NCBI GenBank assembly: GCA_019918135.1 | Contig: WBZZ01004660.1 | Coordinates: forward strand, 1-64,000 | Direction of reading: 5' to 3' | Length of the DNA stretch: 64,000 bases | Source: Paulinella micropora | Lineage: Eukaryota > Cercozoa > Imbricatea > Euglyphida > Paulinellidae | Shown here: positions 47,226 through 57,847 of the stretch, piece by piece | Layout of the letters: every line of letters begins with the position of its first letter | Numbering within the stretch: the stretch's first letter is position 1 | The notes under the pieces: generated by a model | What the model saw: the letters and a program-made list of their open reading frames with translations, nothing else | Database searches by the model: none | What the model was told of the DNA's origin: nothing | Translations under genes and position numbers: made by a program

Positions 47226-49382
47226 GTGATGGCCAGCGACATTGGCCGTCTACTACTCTCAATGGATTACAAATACGCGAAGCACGGAGCTACCACTGTG
47301 GCCCTTATGGGACAAGGTAGAATCGCCGAAGACCTGGACAATCCCCGTGGGAATGCCTCTTCGACGGGCTCTGGCCCGATGTCCCAGGATGGGAGGATGA
47401 GGGCTCGCGTATATGACGGAATTCCTGAACCACGTGGAGAGGCTATTTTAGCTGCGCCTCATCCTTCCTCCCCAAACCTGGCACACGGGTCGGCGCTTCA
47501 ACATAAGGCGAGCGGCGCTATATGGCAGATGGCACCGCCGCCTCGACGGTACCGGCGGGTAGATCGGTACGACAAGGACGGGCGTAATCTGATTGTCTGG
47601 GGGCTCTCAGAACGCGCCAATCTACAGGAGATCGCCTCCAAAATGAGCGGTCTTGGTCTGGTGGTCCCGGTAATGCCATTGGAGTGGCAAGGCCAGCGAA
47701 TGTCTCGTCACCTGGAGCTGGTCTACGAGGACGATGACAGCAGGCAGACGGCGTTGCAGCAACTCAAACATCTCAAATTCTTCGGCAGAGGGGTCAATGT
47801 GGCCCTTGGGCGCAGGTTCAGGGACAGGGAACGTGTCCGAAGGCTTATTCGCATCCATCTGCGTGGGGAAGCGGCGGTCCGGAAGGAGGAAGCTGCGACG
47901 GGATATCGCGTCTTGCCTCTGCATGAAGAATGTGTCGATGATGTGCAGGTGGTGTCTTCGGAATTGGCTGCCGATGCACCTAAGTGTGTGTCTGAGTGTG
48001 CTGATGTGCATGTGGTGCCCCTGCATTCGGCGGCCAGTGCAGTGGGGGACCAACCTGCGCAAGCACCTGCAGAGGGGGGCAGCACGAGGGCGGAAGCCAA
48101 GCGCGGCCGTCGGGTCCGGGAACGAGCCAAGAAGCACCGCTCCAAGCAGTTCGATACCAGCTTCAAGCTACTCGTCGCGAGTCACAACTGGCAGGGTAAA
48201 ACGGGATACGACAACGTAGGCACGGCGGAATGGGCATCATTCTACAAGCACGAGGGCTGGCTAGTCATCGGGGCTCAGGAGCACCGCATGGGCAAGAAGC
48301 AACTTTCCAAATGCAGCCTGGATGGATTCCGGATTTTTGGAAAACCTGCGGAGGTCAGCGAGAAAAATCGCTGCAAGGGTGGGGTTCTATTCGCGGTGGC
48401 TAACTTCTTTGGTCCGTATTGCAACCTGGTGTCAGCCCCCGTCGACCACCGGCAGCAAGTGTGGCTGCGTATCGCCTCGGGTGTTACCGGCGCTCAGGAT
48501 ATCTATGTGGGCAACGGCTACTTTCCCCAGGAAACGCAGGAAGAAGAGTCGTCAGAGGCGAATGCGGCCTGGCAGGCAGCTATAGCTCTTTTTGGAGCCA
48601 TAGGTCTTGTGGTCACGGTGGCGGATGCCAACGCGAAGCTCGGGCCGGCATGCAGCCGAAAAGAGGAGGGCATCGTCGGTCAGCACGGGGAGGTCGATGA
48701 TAAGGGAGCACCGGTACGTTCGGAGAACGGCAAGAGACTCGCGGCTGTCCTCGTCGCTACGGGCCTGCGAAATCTGAGCGGCTTCTCGTGCCCAGTGGAA
48801 GGGTCCTACTGGTGGTCCCGGCGTGAGCAGCGCGGCATGGGCACAGGCAAGCACCTCCTCGATTACATCTGCGCGTCGCCTGGCTTGGCATCTGGAGCAA
48901 AGTTCGGAGTATGCGAAGATGATCTTGATACGGACCACAAGGCAGTATGGGCCGAACTGACGTGGAGCGGCCAGCGCCGGCCAAAGCGGGCTGCGAAACC
49001 TTACAGGTCCTTTCGTGTTGATAAGCTTATTGGTGCTGGTGTCTCGGGTAATGATCACGCTGCGAAGCAAGCGCTGGATTATCTACGCGACAAGTTCGAT
49101 GACGTATTCCAGCATTGCCTACAGAAGCTTGGAGTGCATCAGCTGCCTGAGCTTGACCTATCGGGTGGTGCCGACAGCCAACGGGTGGTAGATGACGTCA
49201 CCGAGCGAGTGGCGCAGTCCTTCCGAATGGCGGCGCACCGGGTCCTTGGCTCCAGATGTATACGACCCCGTTTCACCAACAATTGGTTCGACGGGGAGCT
49301 AAAGGAGCTCATTCAGCAGCGCCGGGAGGCCTACGCAGCATACAGGAGGGATGAATCGAATGCGGAAGCCCGTCTGAATTAG
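47226..49382 (+). CDS. LINE ORF, N-terminal part: RRM-like and APE endonuclease
   Basis: 718 codons. Residues about 115-215 look RRM-like (NLIVWGLSE ... FFGRGVNVALG), as in ORF1-type RNA-binding domains; a basic linker follows (about 285-315). The endonuclease starts at LLVASHNW: the Glu in GAQEH (about 48270-48284), DANAKLG (about 48622) and the terminal DTDHKAVW (about 48926) match the catalytic E, D-x-N and D/S-D-H positions. This enzyme nicks the target DNA to prime reverse transcription. TAG 49380-49382 is followed by CTA with the frame open beyond. Confidence 0.82.
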   Translation: MMASDIGRLLLSMDYKYAKHGATTVALMGQGRIAEDLDNPRGNASSTGSGPMSQDGRMRARVYDGIPEPRGEAILAAPHPSSPNLAHGSALQHKASGAIWQMAPPPRRYRRVDRYDKDGRNLIVWGLSERANLQEIASKMSGLGLVVPVMPLEWQGQRMSRHLELVYEDDDSRQTALQQLKHLKFFGRGVNVALGRRFRDRERVRRLIRIHLRGEAAVRKEEAATGYRVLPLHEECVDDVQVVSSELAADAPKCVSECADVHVVPLHSAASAVGDQPAQAPAEGGSTRAEAKRGRRVRERAKKHRSKQFDTSFKLLVASHNWQGKTGYDNVGTAEWASFYKHEGWLVIGAQEHRMGKKQLSKCSLDGFRIFGKPAEVSEKNRCKGGVLFAVANFFGPYCNLVSAPVDHRQQVWLRIASGVTGAQDIYVGNGYFPQETQEEESSEANAAWQAAIALFGAIGLVVTVADANAKLGPACSRKEEGIVGQHGEVDDKGAPVRSENGKRLAAVLVATGLRNLSGFSCPVEGSYWWSRREQRGMGTGKHLLDYICASPGLASGAKFGVCEDDLDTDHKAVWAELTWSGQRRPKRAAKPYRSFRVDKLIGAGVSGNDHAAKQALDYLRDKFDDVFQHCLQKLGVHQLPELDLSGGADSQRVVDDVTERVAQSFRMAAHRVLGSRCIRPRFTNNWFDGELKELIQQRREAYAAYRRDESNAEARLN

Positions 49383-52343
49383 CTACGTCTCCGCAAGCAA
49401 ATTCGGAAGGCAACTCGGGCCAAGAAGTCCGCCTCCTTCAAGCAAGTGCAGGAAGAAGCGGTCAAATGTCAACGCGAGCAATCCTCAAAGCGCTTTTGGC
49501 TACTCGCGAAGCGGCTTGGCGGGGCACGCAGAACGAAGGTCTCCGCGCCGGTGCAAAGGGAGGATGGCTCACTGGCGTGTACGCTGCCGGAAAAGGTCGC
49601 TCGGTGGGAGCAATTTCGGAAAAATTCGGTGAAGCCACGGGAAAATCCGGCAAGTGCGGCTGTTGTGGTGGAGTGCTGTGCAGAAGCAGGCTCGCTGGAG
49701 TGGGAGGAAGCCGAAGCTAAGCGGCAGTTCCACTGGAACGATCGCTTCAGAGATGAGGTGGCCCGGGCTATGAAGGAGCACGAAGTAGGTGAAGACACTT
49801 GCGAAGAGCTGGACAAGCCGTTCACGCAAGAGGAGGTCCTTGCAAGGCAACGTGCCCTGAATAACCACAAAGCTTGTGGCGAGGACAAAGTGAAGAACGA
49901 GATGCTCAAGTATGGCGGCGCCTACATCAATGGCTACTTAACGCAGTACTTCAACTGGATTCGAGAAGCCGAGAGGACTCCAAAAGCTTGGGGCAAGGGA
50001 ATCATCGTCAATATCCCCAAGGGTGGGGATCCTACGGATCCTGACAACTGGAGGGATATCTCGATTATTAGTTGCCTTGGTAAGCTGTATCTGTCCTTAT
50101 TAGCTAGTCGTCTAACGCTCTTCGTGGATGGCCCGGATAAGCTACGTCCAGAGCAGGGAGGCTTCCGCCCGGGGCGTCGCACTACGGATCAGGTCTTTAC
50201 CCTTTGGCAGAGGTTGAAGGGGCGTCAGCAGCAGAAGCGGGAGTCGTATGTCCTGTTCGTCGATCTACGCAAGGCTTTCCCGTCTGTTTGGAGAGATGGC
50301 CTATTTGAGAGGCTCTGGAAGCTGGGTGTAAGGGGGAAGTTCTGGCGCACGCTACGCAGGTGCTACGAGCAGACTTCGTCGCAAGTGCTAGTTGATGGAG
50401 CACTCACCCCCGAAGTACTGGAGGGTTTAGGCGTCCAACAGGGGTCCCCTCTCTCTCCCACACTCTTCAACGTCTTTATGGATGAGCTGTGTGATCGGCT
50501 GGCGAGTGCCCTCAAGATCACGGATGTGAAGCGGCTGAACGACATCAAGGCACTTCTATACGCGGACGACGTGGCCCTCATCGCTCACAGTCGCACCGAG
50601 CTCCAGAAGATGGTCAATGTTGTGGCCAAGTTCGCGGAAGATTACCGGCTGGAAGTCAACTTGAAGCCCGGCAAGACGGAAATCATGCCCATTTACACGT
50701 CGAGCAAGGCGAAACGACCAAGTATCAGGGAGCGAGGTGAGCCCGTGGTGTGGTTTCGCGGCCAGAAGCTTTGTGTCACCAGTCAGTACAAGTACCTGGG
50801 AGTGGTTATCACCGACGACCTGAAGTGGAAGGAGCAGGCCCTGCGGGCTACGCGTGTCACTGAAGTCGCCACCGCAGGTTGGTACTCTTTGTGGTGTGCA
50901 GGTGAGATACAAGCTAGGTATCGTCTCATGTGCTGGAATCAACTTGTGGGGGCCAAGCTGAAGTACGCCTTCGATGTCTGGCGTGCCCCCGTATCGCAGC
51001 TCACCAAGCTGGAGGCAGCAATGCTGCGCCCCATGAGGATGATTCTCGGCATCAGCCCTAAGACAAGCAAGTGGATTACACTCTTTCTGGCGCGCTCTTT
51101 GAGTGCGGAGCGTTTGCGGCGGGCGGCGCAACTGAAGTTCTATGGACGGCTGCGTGTTCTACCGGAGAAGCGATTTCCTGTCATCGCATCTCAAGTCAAA
51201 TCCGACTGGACTGCGGAGGCCGAAGGCGCTATCAGGGACTCAATGGATCTACAACAAGGGCTTCAGGAGCTCCTAAATAGCTCAGAGAAGGACCTCGAGG
51301 GTTGGTGTTCGACTGTGGACAAGTGGGCCCTTCAGCAGGACGTCAAGATGGTGCAGCAACTGATGTGGGACAAGCGAGAGGCAGGCAGCGATCTTACTCA
51401 TGGCCTGCGAGTCATCCTAAGACAAGTCTTTGGAACTAAGGAGTTCCCAAGATGGGTAGCCCTTGATGATGCGCATTATAATCTGCTTCGGAGAAGGTTG
51501 CTCAGCTGCAACAACCGCCTTCGGTTGTGCCGCAGCAAGTTGGTCAGTGGCATGTCCCCTCGCTGCTTCTGTTGTCATGATGATGTCAATGAGTCCCTTG
51601 CGCACTTCTTATGGGTTTGCCCCATGCATGAGGGGAGACGTAAGCAGCTGTTGCTGAGTATGCAGAGGCTCGGTGGCATGGCTGTGGGGGGTGCTGAGGG
51701 GGATGGAGGGAGTGAGGAGGGTGGTGAGGTCGTAGGCGGTGAGGTTGTGGTGGAGGATGTGTTGCTTGGGCGGGAGCGGGAGGGCTCTGTGCGGCAGAGT
51801 TGGGATGATATGTCGCCTGTGGATCAATCACGATTGTTTTGTAAGCTTTTTCAAGGGAAGTCGCGCTTCCGCAGTAACTTTAGGCTTGCTGCGTTGTTAG
51901 GGGTTACAGCGTTGCGTCCCCCTCCAAAGTTGGATGTGTTGTTTGGATCATATGTGTCTGAGTGTTGGTCTGCTAGGGAGGGTAAAAGGGAGGAGCTTGG
52001 GGTGGAGGATGGGGGCGAGGAGGTGATTGACCTCACTGAGGTTCCATCAGCTTCTGTCCCACCCTCTCCCCCAAGTGACGTTGATGTTGCGCGGCGCGGC
52101 CGTCCGCGCAGTGTGGACGTCCTGGCTAGAGAGAGGGGTTCGGGAGCGCAGCGTAGTGTCTCCGAGTTCTTCTCTTCAGCTAACACCCTCGCATCTAGCT
52201 CTTCATGCACTTCACAGCCCCTATCTGCCCCTGCTGTTGCTGTTGCTGCTATGTCTGTTTGGTGTTCTGACAATGCGTTGGGATCGGCTGACCCCGGTGA
52301 CCCAATGGAGGCACATGTCCAGGATCTGGATCTGATGCTATAG
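49383..52343 (+). CDS. LINE ORF, C-terminal part: reverse transcriptase and zinc motif
   Basis: 987 codons in the same frame as the preceding part, directly after its TAG. RT motifs: GFRPGRRTTDQ, FVDLRKAF (about 50256), QGSPLSPTLFN, and catalytic YADD at 50559-50570, then the thumb motif KYLGVVITDD. Near 51561-51635 is CFCC..H....C, like the zf-RVT finger. A low-complexity C-terminus ends at TAG 52341-52343. An internal start is possible but no good context was seen, so readthrough or a recent mutation explains the split better. Confidence 0.88.
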   Translation, partial: LRLRKQIRKATRAKKSASFKQVQEEAVKCQREQSSKRFWLLAKRLGGARRTKVSAPVQREDGSLACTLPEKVARWEQFRKNSVKPRENPASAAVVVECCAEAGSLEWEEAEAKRQFHWNDRFRDEVARAMKEHEVGEDTCEELDKPFTQEEVLARQRALNNHKACGEDKVKNEMLKYGGAYINGYLTQYFNWIREAERTPKAWGKGIIVNIPKGGDPTDPDNWRDISIISCLGKLYLSLLASRLTLFVDGPDKLRPEQGGFRPGRRTTDQVFTLWQRLKGRQQQKRESYVLFVDLRKAFPSVWRDGLFERLWKLGVRGKFWRTLRRCYEQTSSQVLVDGALTPEVLEGLGVQQGSPLSPTLFNVFMDELCDRLASALKITDVKRLNDIKALLYADDVALIAHSRTELQKMVNVVAKFAEDYRLEVNLKPGKTEIMPIYTSSKAKRPSIRERGEPVVWFRGQKLCVTSQYKYLGVVITDDLKWKEQALRATRVTEVATAGWYSLWCAGEIQARYRLMCWNQLVGAKLKYAFDVWRAPVSQLTKLEAAMLRPMRMILGISPKTSKWITLFLARSLSAERLRRAAQLKFYGRLRVLPEKRFPVIASQVKSDWTAEAEGAIRDSMDLQQGLQELLNSSEKDLEGWCSTVDKWALQQDVKMVQQLMWDKREAGSDLTHGLRVILRQVFGTKEFPRWVALDDAHYNLLRRRLLSCNNRLRLCRSKLVSGMSPRCFCCHDDVNESLAHFLWVCPMHEGRRKQLLLSMQRLGGMAVGGAEGDGGSEEGGEVVGGEVVVEDVLLGREREGSVRQSWDDMSPVDQSRLFCKLFQGKSRFRSNFRLAALLGVTALRPPPKLDVLFGSYVSECWSAREGKREELGVEDGGEEVIDLTEVPSASVPPSPPSDVDVARRGRPRSVDVLARERGSGAQRSVSEFFSSANTLASSSSCTSQPLSAPAVAVAAMSVWCSDNALGSADPGDPMEAHVQDLDLML

Positions 52344-52355
52344 TCTGAAGAAGCC

Positions 52356-52356
<1 letters not shown>

Positions 52357-52428
<72 letters not shown>

Positions 52429-52432
52429 TTAT
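52357..52432 (+). repeat. (ATT)n tail of the LINE
   Basis: About 76 nt. It serves as both LINE tail and 5' flank of the next SINE. Confidence 0.9.
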
Positions 52433-52697
52433 GGACACCGTGATAGCCCAGTGGTCAAGTTCTACCATCTGGGCCCTGTCGCCAGTTCGATTCCCGTCGG
52501 TGCCACCAGTATTTTCATTGACATACCGATCCGTCTGGACCAGTATTTTCATTGAACATACCGGCCCGTCTGGAAGTGTTGGAACTGCCCTTGCGGGGGT
52601 GTCATTAGAGCTTATCGTCAATTCTTCGTACTCCCCTCACGGGTGAGACGATGGAGGCGCATGTGCAGAAATGCATCAGCCATTGACAGAGAAGCAC
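52433..52697 (+). mobile_element. SINE1, long form
   Basis: 265 nt with duplicated 35-bp segment; one base is missing in the first copy (CATTGACATACC). Confidence 0.9.
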
Positions 52698-52724
52698 TAT
52701 TATTATTATTATTATTATTATTTT

Positions 52725-52990
52725 GGACACCGTGATAGCCCAGTGGTCAAGTTCTACCATCTGGGCCCTGTCGCCAGTTCGATTCCCGTCGGTGCCACCA
52801 GTATTTTCATTGAACATACCGCTCCGTCTGGACCAGTATTTTCATTGAACATACCGGTCCGTCTGGAAGTGTTGGAACTGCCCTTGCGGGGGTGTCATTA
52901 GAGCTTATCGTCAATTCTTCGTACTCCCCTCACGGGTGAGACGATGGAGGCGCATGTGCAGAAATGCATCAGCCATTGACAGAGAAGCAC
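52725..52990 (+). mobile_element. SINE1, long form
   Basis: 266 nt, one substitution in the first 35-bp copy (ACCGCTCC). Inserted in line with the previous copy. Confidence 0.9.
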
Positions 52991-53101
<111 letters not shown>

Positions 53102-53332
53102 GGACACCGTGATAGCCCAGTGGTCAAGTTCTACCATCTGGGCCCTGTCGCCAGTTCGATTCCCGTCGGTGCCACCAGTATTTTCATTGAACATACCGGT
53201 CCGTCTGGAAGTGTTGGAACTGCCCATGCGGGGGTGTCATTAGAGCCTATCGTCAATTCTTCGTACTCCCCTCACGGGTGAGACGATGGAGGCGCATATG
53301 CAGATTTGCATCAGCCATTGACAGAGAAGCAC
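53102..53332 (+). mobile_element. SINE1, short form
   Basis: 231 nt after a long ATT tract (52991-53101). Last member of the chain. Confidence 0.92.
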
Positions 53333-53355
53333 TATTATTATTATTATTGTTATTC

Positions 53356-53882
53356 TAAATTGGGGGTTTTCTTCCCCTACCCTGGCTTTTAAATCATCGC
53401 CGAGACTGACGGTCTTTTAATTTTAAATCATAGTTTGACTTTACCGGCATTATCCTGACCATTGCTGTTACCATTTTCCGAGGGCCCCGCTGTTTTGAGG
53501 ATTTTTATTGAGTAAGACGTTTTGATGCGACATGGGAGATTAGGGGATCGAGCAATAACATGCGTCTGGGGCCCTGCTCCCTCCCCTTGCGGTAAAATGT
53601 GTGTGTGTGTGTTTGAATCGATGGGTCACAGCGGGACCCTGCATTGCAGGTATTCCTCGCAAATAAATTGGAAACGGCGGTTGACCGCCTCGGTAAACGA
53701 CAAAAAAAGTGGTGGTAGGTGTAACAGTGTACAGCTGAGACAGCGAAAACGACTGCCACCGTTGCTCGTCAAAGAAATTAGAGGTGAGAGCGGAAAGACA
53801 CGGGAAGCTGCTTGTGGTCCAGTGAAGATAGTATTAGAGAGAAAGAAGAAGAAAATGCATGACTTAGTCACAGCATCATGCT
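53356..53882. other. Spacer
   Basis: No gene supported. A short (TG)n lies near 53600. Confidence 0.4.
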
Positions 53883-54571
53883 ATTTACGCACAGTATCGG
53901 TGTAGAGTGTTTGCATAAAATACGATTACATGTCAACACCTTTGCCAGAGAAAAGAATAGTTAGACTGCAAGTCTGGCCATGCATAAGATAACAAAGAAA
54001 TGGGAAACAGTACAGCAAAATACTACGCCATCTCTCCTCCTCCCTTTACCGTACCCTGTCACGCTCGTCGTCTTCGAATTGTAAGACTAAGTGATGCTAT
54101 TCATGATCGGAAAGGAACATTGATCACGGGACATCATGATGGGACGACATTATGAGCGGGCTCGTGGTAACTGAGGGAGGGGAGGGCAATGCAGATGTGC
54201 TTCTGAGGGTAAGAGATTCGCGGACGGTATTTACGCACAGTATCGATATAGAGTGAATGCGTAAAATACGATTATATCCTAACACCTTTGCCAGAGAAAG
54301 AATAGTTAGACTGCAAGTCTGGCCATGCATAAGATAAGAAAGAAATGGGAAACAGTACAGCAAAATACTACGCCATCTCTCCTCCTCCCTTTACCGTACC
54401 CTGTCACGCTCGTCATCTTCGAATTGTAAGACCAAGTGATGCCATTCATGATCGGAAACGAACAGTGATCACGGGACATCATGATGGGACGATATTATGG
54501 GCGGGCTCGTGGTAACTGATGGAGGGGAGGGCGATACTGATATGCCTCTGAGGGTTGAGAGATTCGCGGAC
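53883..54571. repeat. 346-bp direct tandem duplication
   Basis: Copies 53883-54225 and 54229-54571, both starting ATTTACGCACAGTATCG and ending GATTCGCGGAC. They differ by scattered substitutions and small indels. Not obviously coding. Confidence 0.85.
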
Positions 54572-54646
54572 ATAGCACTCGGGTAGAGTTGTGTTCAACT
54601 AATACGAAAGACGAGACGGACTGGCATGTAGTTAGACCGATAGAGT

Positions 54647-54647
<1 letters not shown>

Positions 54648-54718
<71 letters not shown>

Positions 54719-54786
54719 TATAGATAGATAGGCGGATAAGGAGAAAGAGAGAGGGGGGGGGGAGGGGGGGAGAGAGAGAGAGAGAG
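54648..54786. repeat. (GATA)n and (GA)n microsatellites
   Basis: (TAGA)n at about 54648-54733, followed by G-run and GA repeats to 54786. Confidence 0.9.
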
Positions 54787-56049
54787 ACGGGATAGTCTTG
54801 AGTCCAAGAGATCATTAGGTCATTGAATTTTGGCTTCAAATTATGATATTGGATCTGCAGGTAAAAAACACGGGAGAAGTCCAGAGCTTGGGCGCTACTA
54901 CCGGCTCATCAACTTATTTTGTAGATACTAATACAAAATTTTAATTACCTGCGAAAGAGAATAGAGTCGACTAAATCTGACTAATATTCCACCGAAGTAT
55001 CAATAAATGCAACGTTAGATAGGCAGCAGCACTTGAAAATGACTATTCTTGCGTTTGCGCATCGACCTGACCCTCAACTAATGGCTCCTGAAAGACCGAT
55101 AGGTCAACCCTTATGAAGCTCAGGAAGAAAGGAATTTAATGATAAAAAACGAACTGACTCAACCACAAACCTCACTTGGAAAAAGTGAGATTCGTGACTG
55201 ACTCCAAGTGACCAGTCACCCGTCGGTACGGCTGACGGTAATGAGTTGGCGGTGACCCCGTTCGGCCCGCGCTATAGTCATTAAAATAGGGTGTAATAAA
55301 TTCGGGGTCCAGGGGATTTTTTCCTAGCGGGATATCTTTATTAATATTGATATATTTGTTGATGTTCCACTCATATTGGCGGCTACATGAAGTATAAATA
55401 TTTCGTACGATTTTCCTTAGGAAGAATATATTAAGTTAATTAATTATTAAATCTTAGTTACCAATACCGTCACCGTCGTGAATGGTAATATTTTATTATG
55501 AGGGAACATATTGGGAGGAAACCTTGGGTGTTACACTCCCATAAACTGTTATTAATACAATAAAATTATCAATATGATATTTAACTTTCATCACCGATAA
55601 CTGTCCTAACGATATGAAGACTGAGGAATACAGGAGAAGGGACTCCGTAGCCTGCGGGCCAGACCAAGGATAACCGACAGACCGGAACATATGTTTTTAT
55701 AACATCAAAAAAAAAGTTAAGTGCATGGCCGGTTTAAAAATAATATTAATAAAACATATACAGTTAAATTCTTCAGATCACCCTGATTCAGAATCTGCAA
55801 TCGATTTTAAATTATTTTTAGTAGCTTTGACAAACGAAGCATTTGAAATTGTAAAAAAGTCAACATTTCTTGTGGAAAATTTTTCGGAAACTTTGTCAAA
55901 AAGAGGTAGGGCCGTAATTGTTTTGCTGATTCAATGTGGTGAAAAAATGATTTGCAACCACGATTATGATTAAAGACTTTTTTTATTGTTATTTTCTTAG
56001 CTTTTGAACTATCGAACGTTACGCAATGCATCTCGATAAATAATTTGAT
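54787..56049. other. AT-rich spacer
   Basis: No gene or RNA recognised. Short open frames (for example 55725-55973) have no domain and AT-driven composition. Confidence 0.4.
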
Positions 56050-57357
56050 TGAATTTTGAGAAAATTTCAACATCTCTGAGACACACAGAGTCAGCCGGAA
56101 AACAGTCCCTTAAGGGCAGCTGAACAAGCAAATAAAATTTTATTTTTAAAACAATTGACGGTCCTACAGCTTTTAAATAGGTTGGGGGAGTCCTGAAACA
56201 CTATACCTTCAAATCTACGTAGCTTTTGTTGAAAAATCACACGAACTCCAAAAGAAAAATAGTCAAAACTTTTTAGACATTCCGACATCTTGCACTTGCA
56301 TGCCTCCAGGAATGAAGCAGACACATCCCATTTTCAATATTTTTGTATCTATCGTAAGTATATGTCAGTGAGACATGATTACACTAATAAAACTGGAGGA
56401 GAAAGGTCCAGGAAAAAATGTACAGGCATGTGTAGGTCAGACACGTGAACTTGTGAAAACCCACTTTTTGGTAAGTAGCTTCTAGGCAAAATGAACAAAA
56501 ATCCTTTGGTGGAGCTTTACTTTATGGTTGTAAAAGACGATTCCAATACTTAAAATTCCTAAAACTGATGAATACTAAGATGTATATGTCCCCAAAACCA
56601 GAAAAATGCTGGTTTTGTGATTTTGAGTTTTTCAAGAGTCCTTCCACAGACATTTACAAATAAGACAAAGTTGGAGAAATACGTTTAATGATAGTACAAA
56701 ACGATTCACCTATTCATCTTTGCAAGAAATATTACTCAAACTACGAAATTTGAGATTTTCGTGTTTCGACAAAAAAAAAAGGTGGTTTTCTCCTGGGTGG
56801 TTTGTAGCCTACAAGTAAAATTATCAAGAAATATTTTGTACAAGTAATCAAAAACACTCAAGGTTACTATGTATATACTTGGATAGCTTTAACATGCTTT
56901 GTGGTAAAAGATAGCTGATGCACTCAGGGAACCCTTTCCTCTGGCATCTTTTCCTTGACCGGCCGGCCCGACATACACCACAAAAAATGATTGAGTTCCC
57001 GGGATTTTTTTCTAAAAAATGGTGTCAAAACACCAAAAACCCATGAAAAAAAATCATTTGAAATTCAAATTTTTTAACGGTTAAAAGTTTTGTGTCTTGT
57101 GTATTAAAAAAATATTGTGCAAATTTTCTATATAATTCGCGATAGTTTGGTCGGCAGTAATATAGACTGTGATCTTTCTGAATCTGCAGCTTTTTTGAAA
57201 AAAGGAGCAGTACTTCAAAGGCCTTAGTTTCCTAGCTAGCAGTAGATCTCATCGTGATCTTTACAACAAAAAGGACGATTAAAGAAACATTGAAAACTCG
57301 AAAAGTTATCGTTGCCTCCATTTTACCGACGCTTAAAATGCTTAAAAAAACATATGC
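56050..57357 (+). repeat. Long direct repeat, copy 1
   Basis: Pairs with 57848-59148, offset about 1786-1798. The core (56323-57040) is close to identical to the second copy. A segment at 57044-57234 is in the opposite orientation relative to copy 2. Non-coding AT-rich DNA of unknown family. Confidence 0.82.
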
Positions 57358-57847
57358 GGTAAGTATTGCCATCATAAGTTATATACTGGGTGGACCGGCA
57401 TAATCTCTTCTCCCCCCCCAAGCGCGCTCACCCCTATGCGCGCAAGGAGTCGAACTTAAACCGCCGCAGCATATGTAAATTTGGTTCTCACAACACAAAG
57501 TTAAGTGCGTGGTAAGATCTTTTTACAACCCAAATTATAGTATATTAAAATTCATATGTAACTAATTACAGTACTTGAATGGGATTCAAAAAATGTTAAG
57601 TAATTTTGATAAACGACTCAAATGAAGTTTGTACACTTTTTTACCATATTGGATGGAAAATTTCCTGAATTTTTGCGGAAAAAGTGTCCGGATGGCACAA
57701 CGCTATTGAATTCTTTTTATTCCTTTTATTCCTGAAAAATGCCGGGTCAAAGCAACACGATTATGCCACTGACTGCTGAATCTGTTTTGTTGGATTGCTC
57801 TATTAGCTTTTATAAAATACTGTACAGTCTGTCTCAATAAACTATTT
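57358..57847. other. Spacer between the long repeats
   Basis: AT-rich unique DNA; nothing recognised. Confidence 0.4.

Larger units (their letters stand above)
46237..52428 (+). mobile_element. Non-LTR retrotransposon (LINE) with APE endonuclease and RT, (ATT)n tail
   Basis: About 6.1 kb between ATT tracts. A GC-rich 5' region of about 990 nt precedes one long frame (47226-52343) encoding an RRM-like N-terminus, an apurinic-type endonuclease, RT and a C-terminal zinc motif. The frame is broken once by TAG (49380-49382). It ends AGAAGCC then (TAT/ATT)n. APE plus RT plus C-terminal CCHC-like finger fits the broad I/R1/L1-type group; clade not determined. Probably full length and recent, as only one stop interrupts about 1700 codons. 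Confidence 0.88.
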
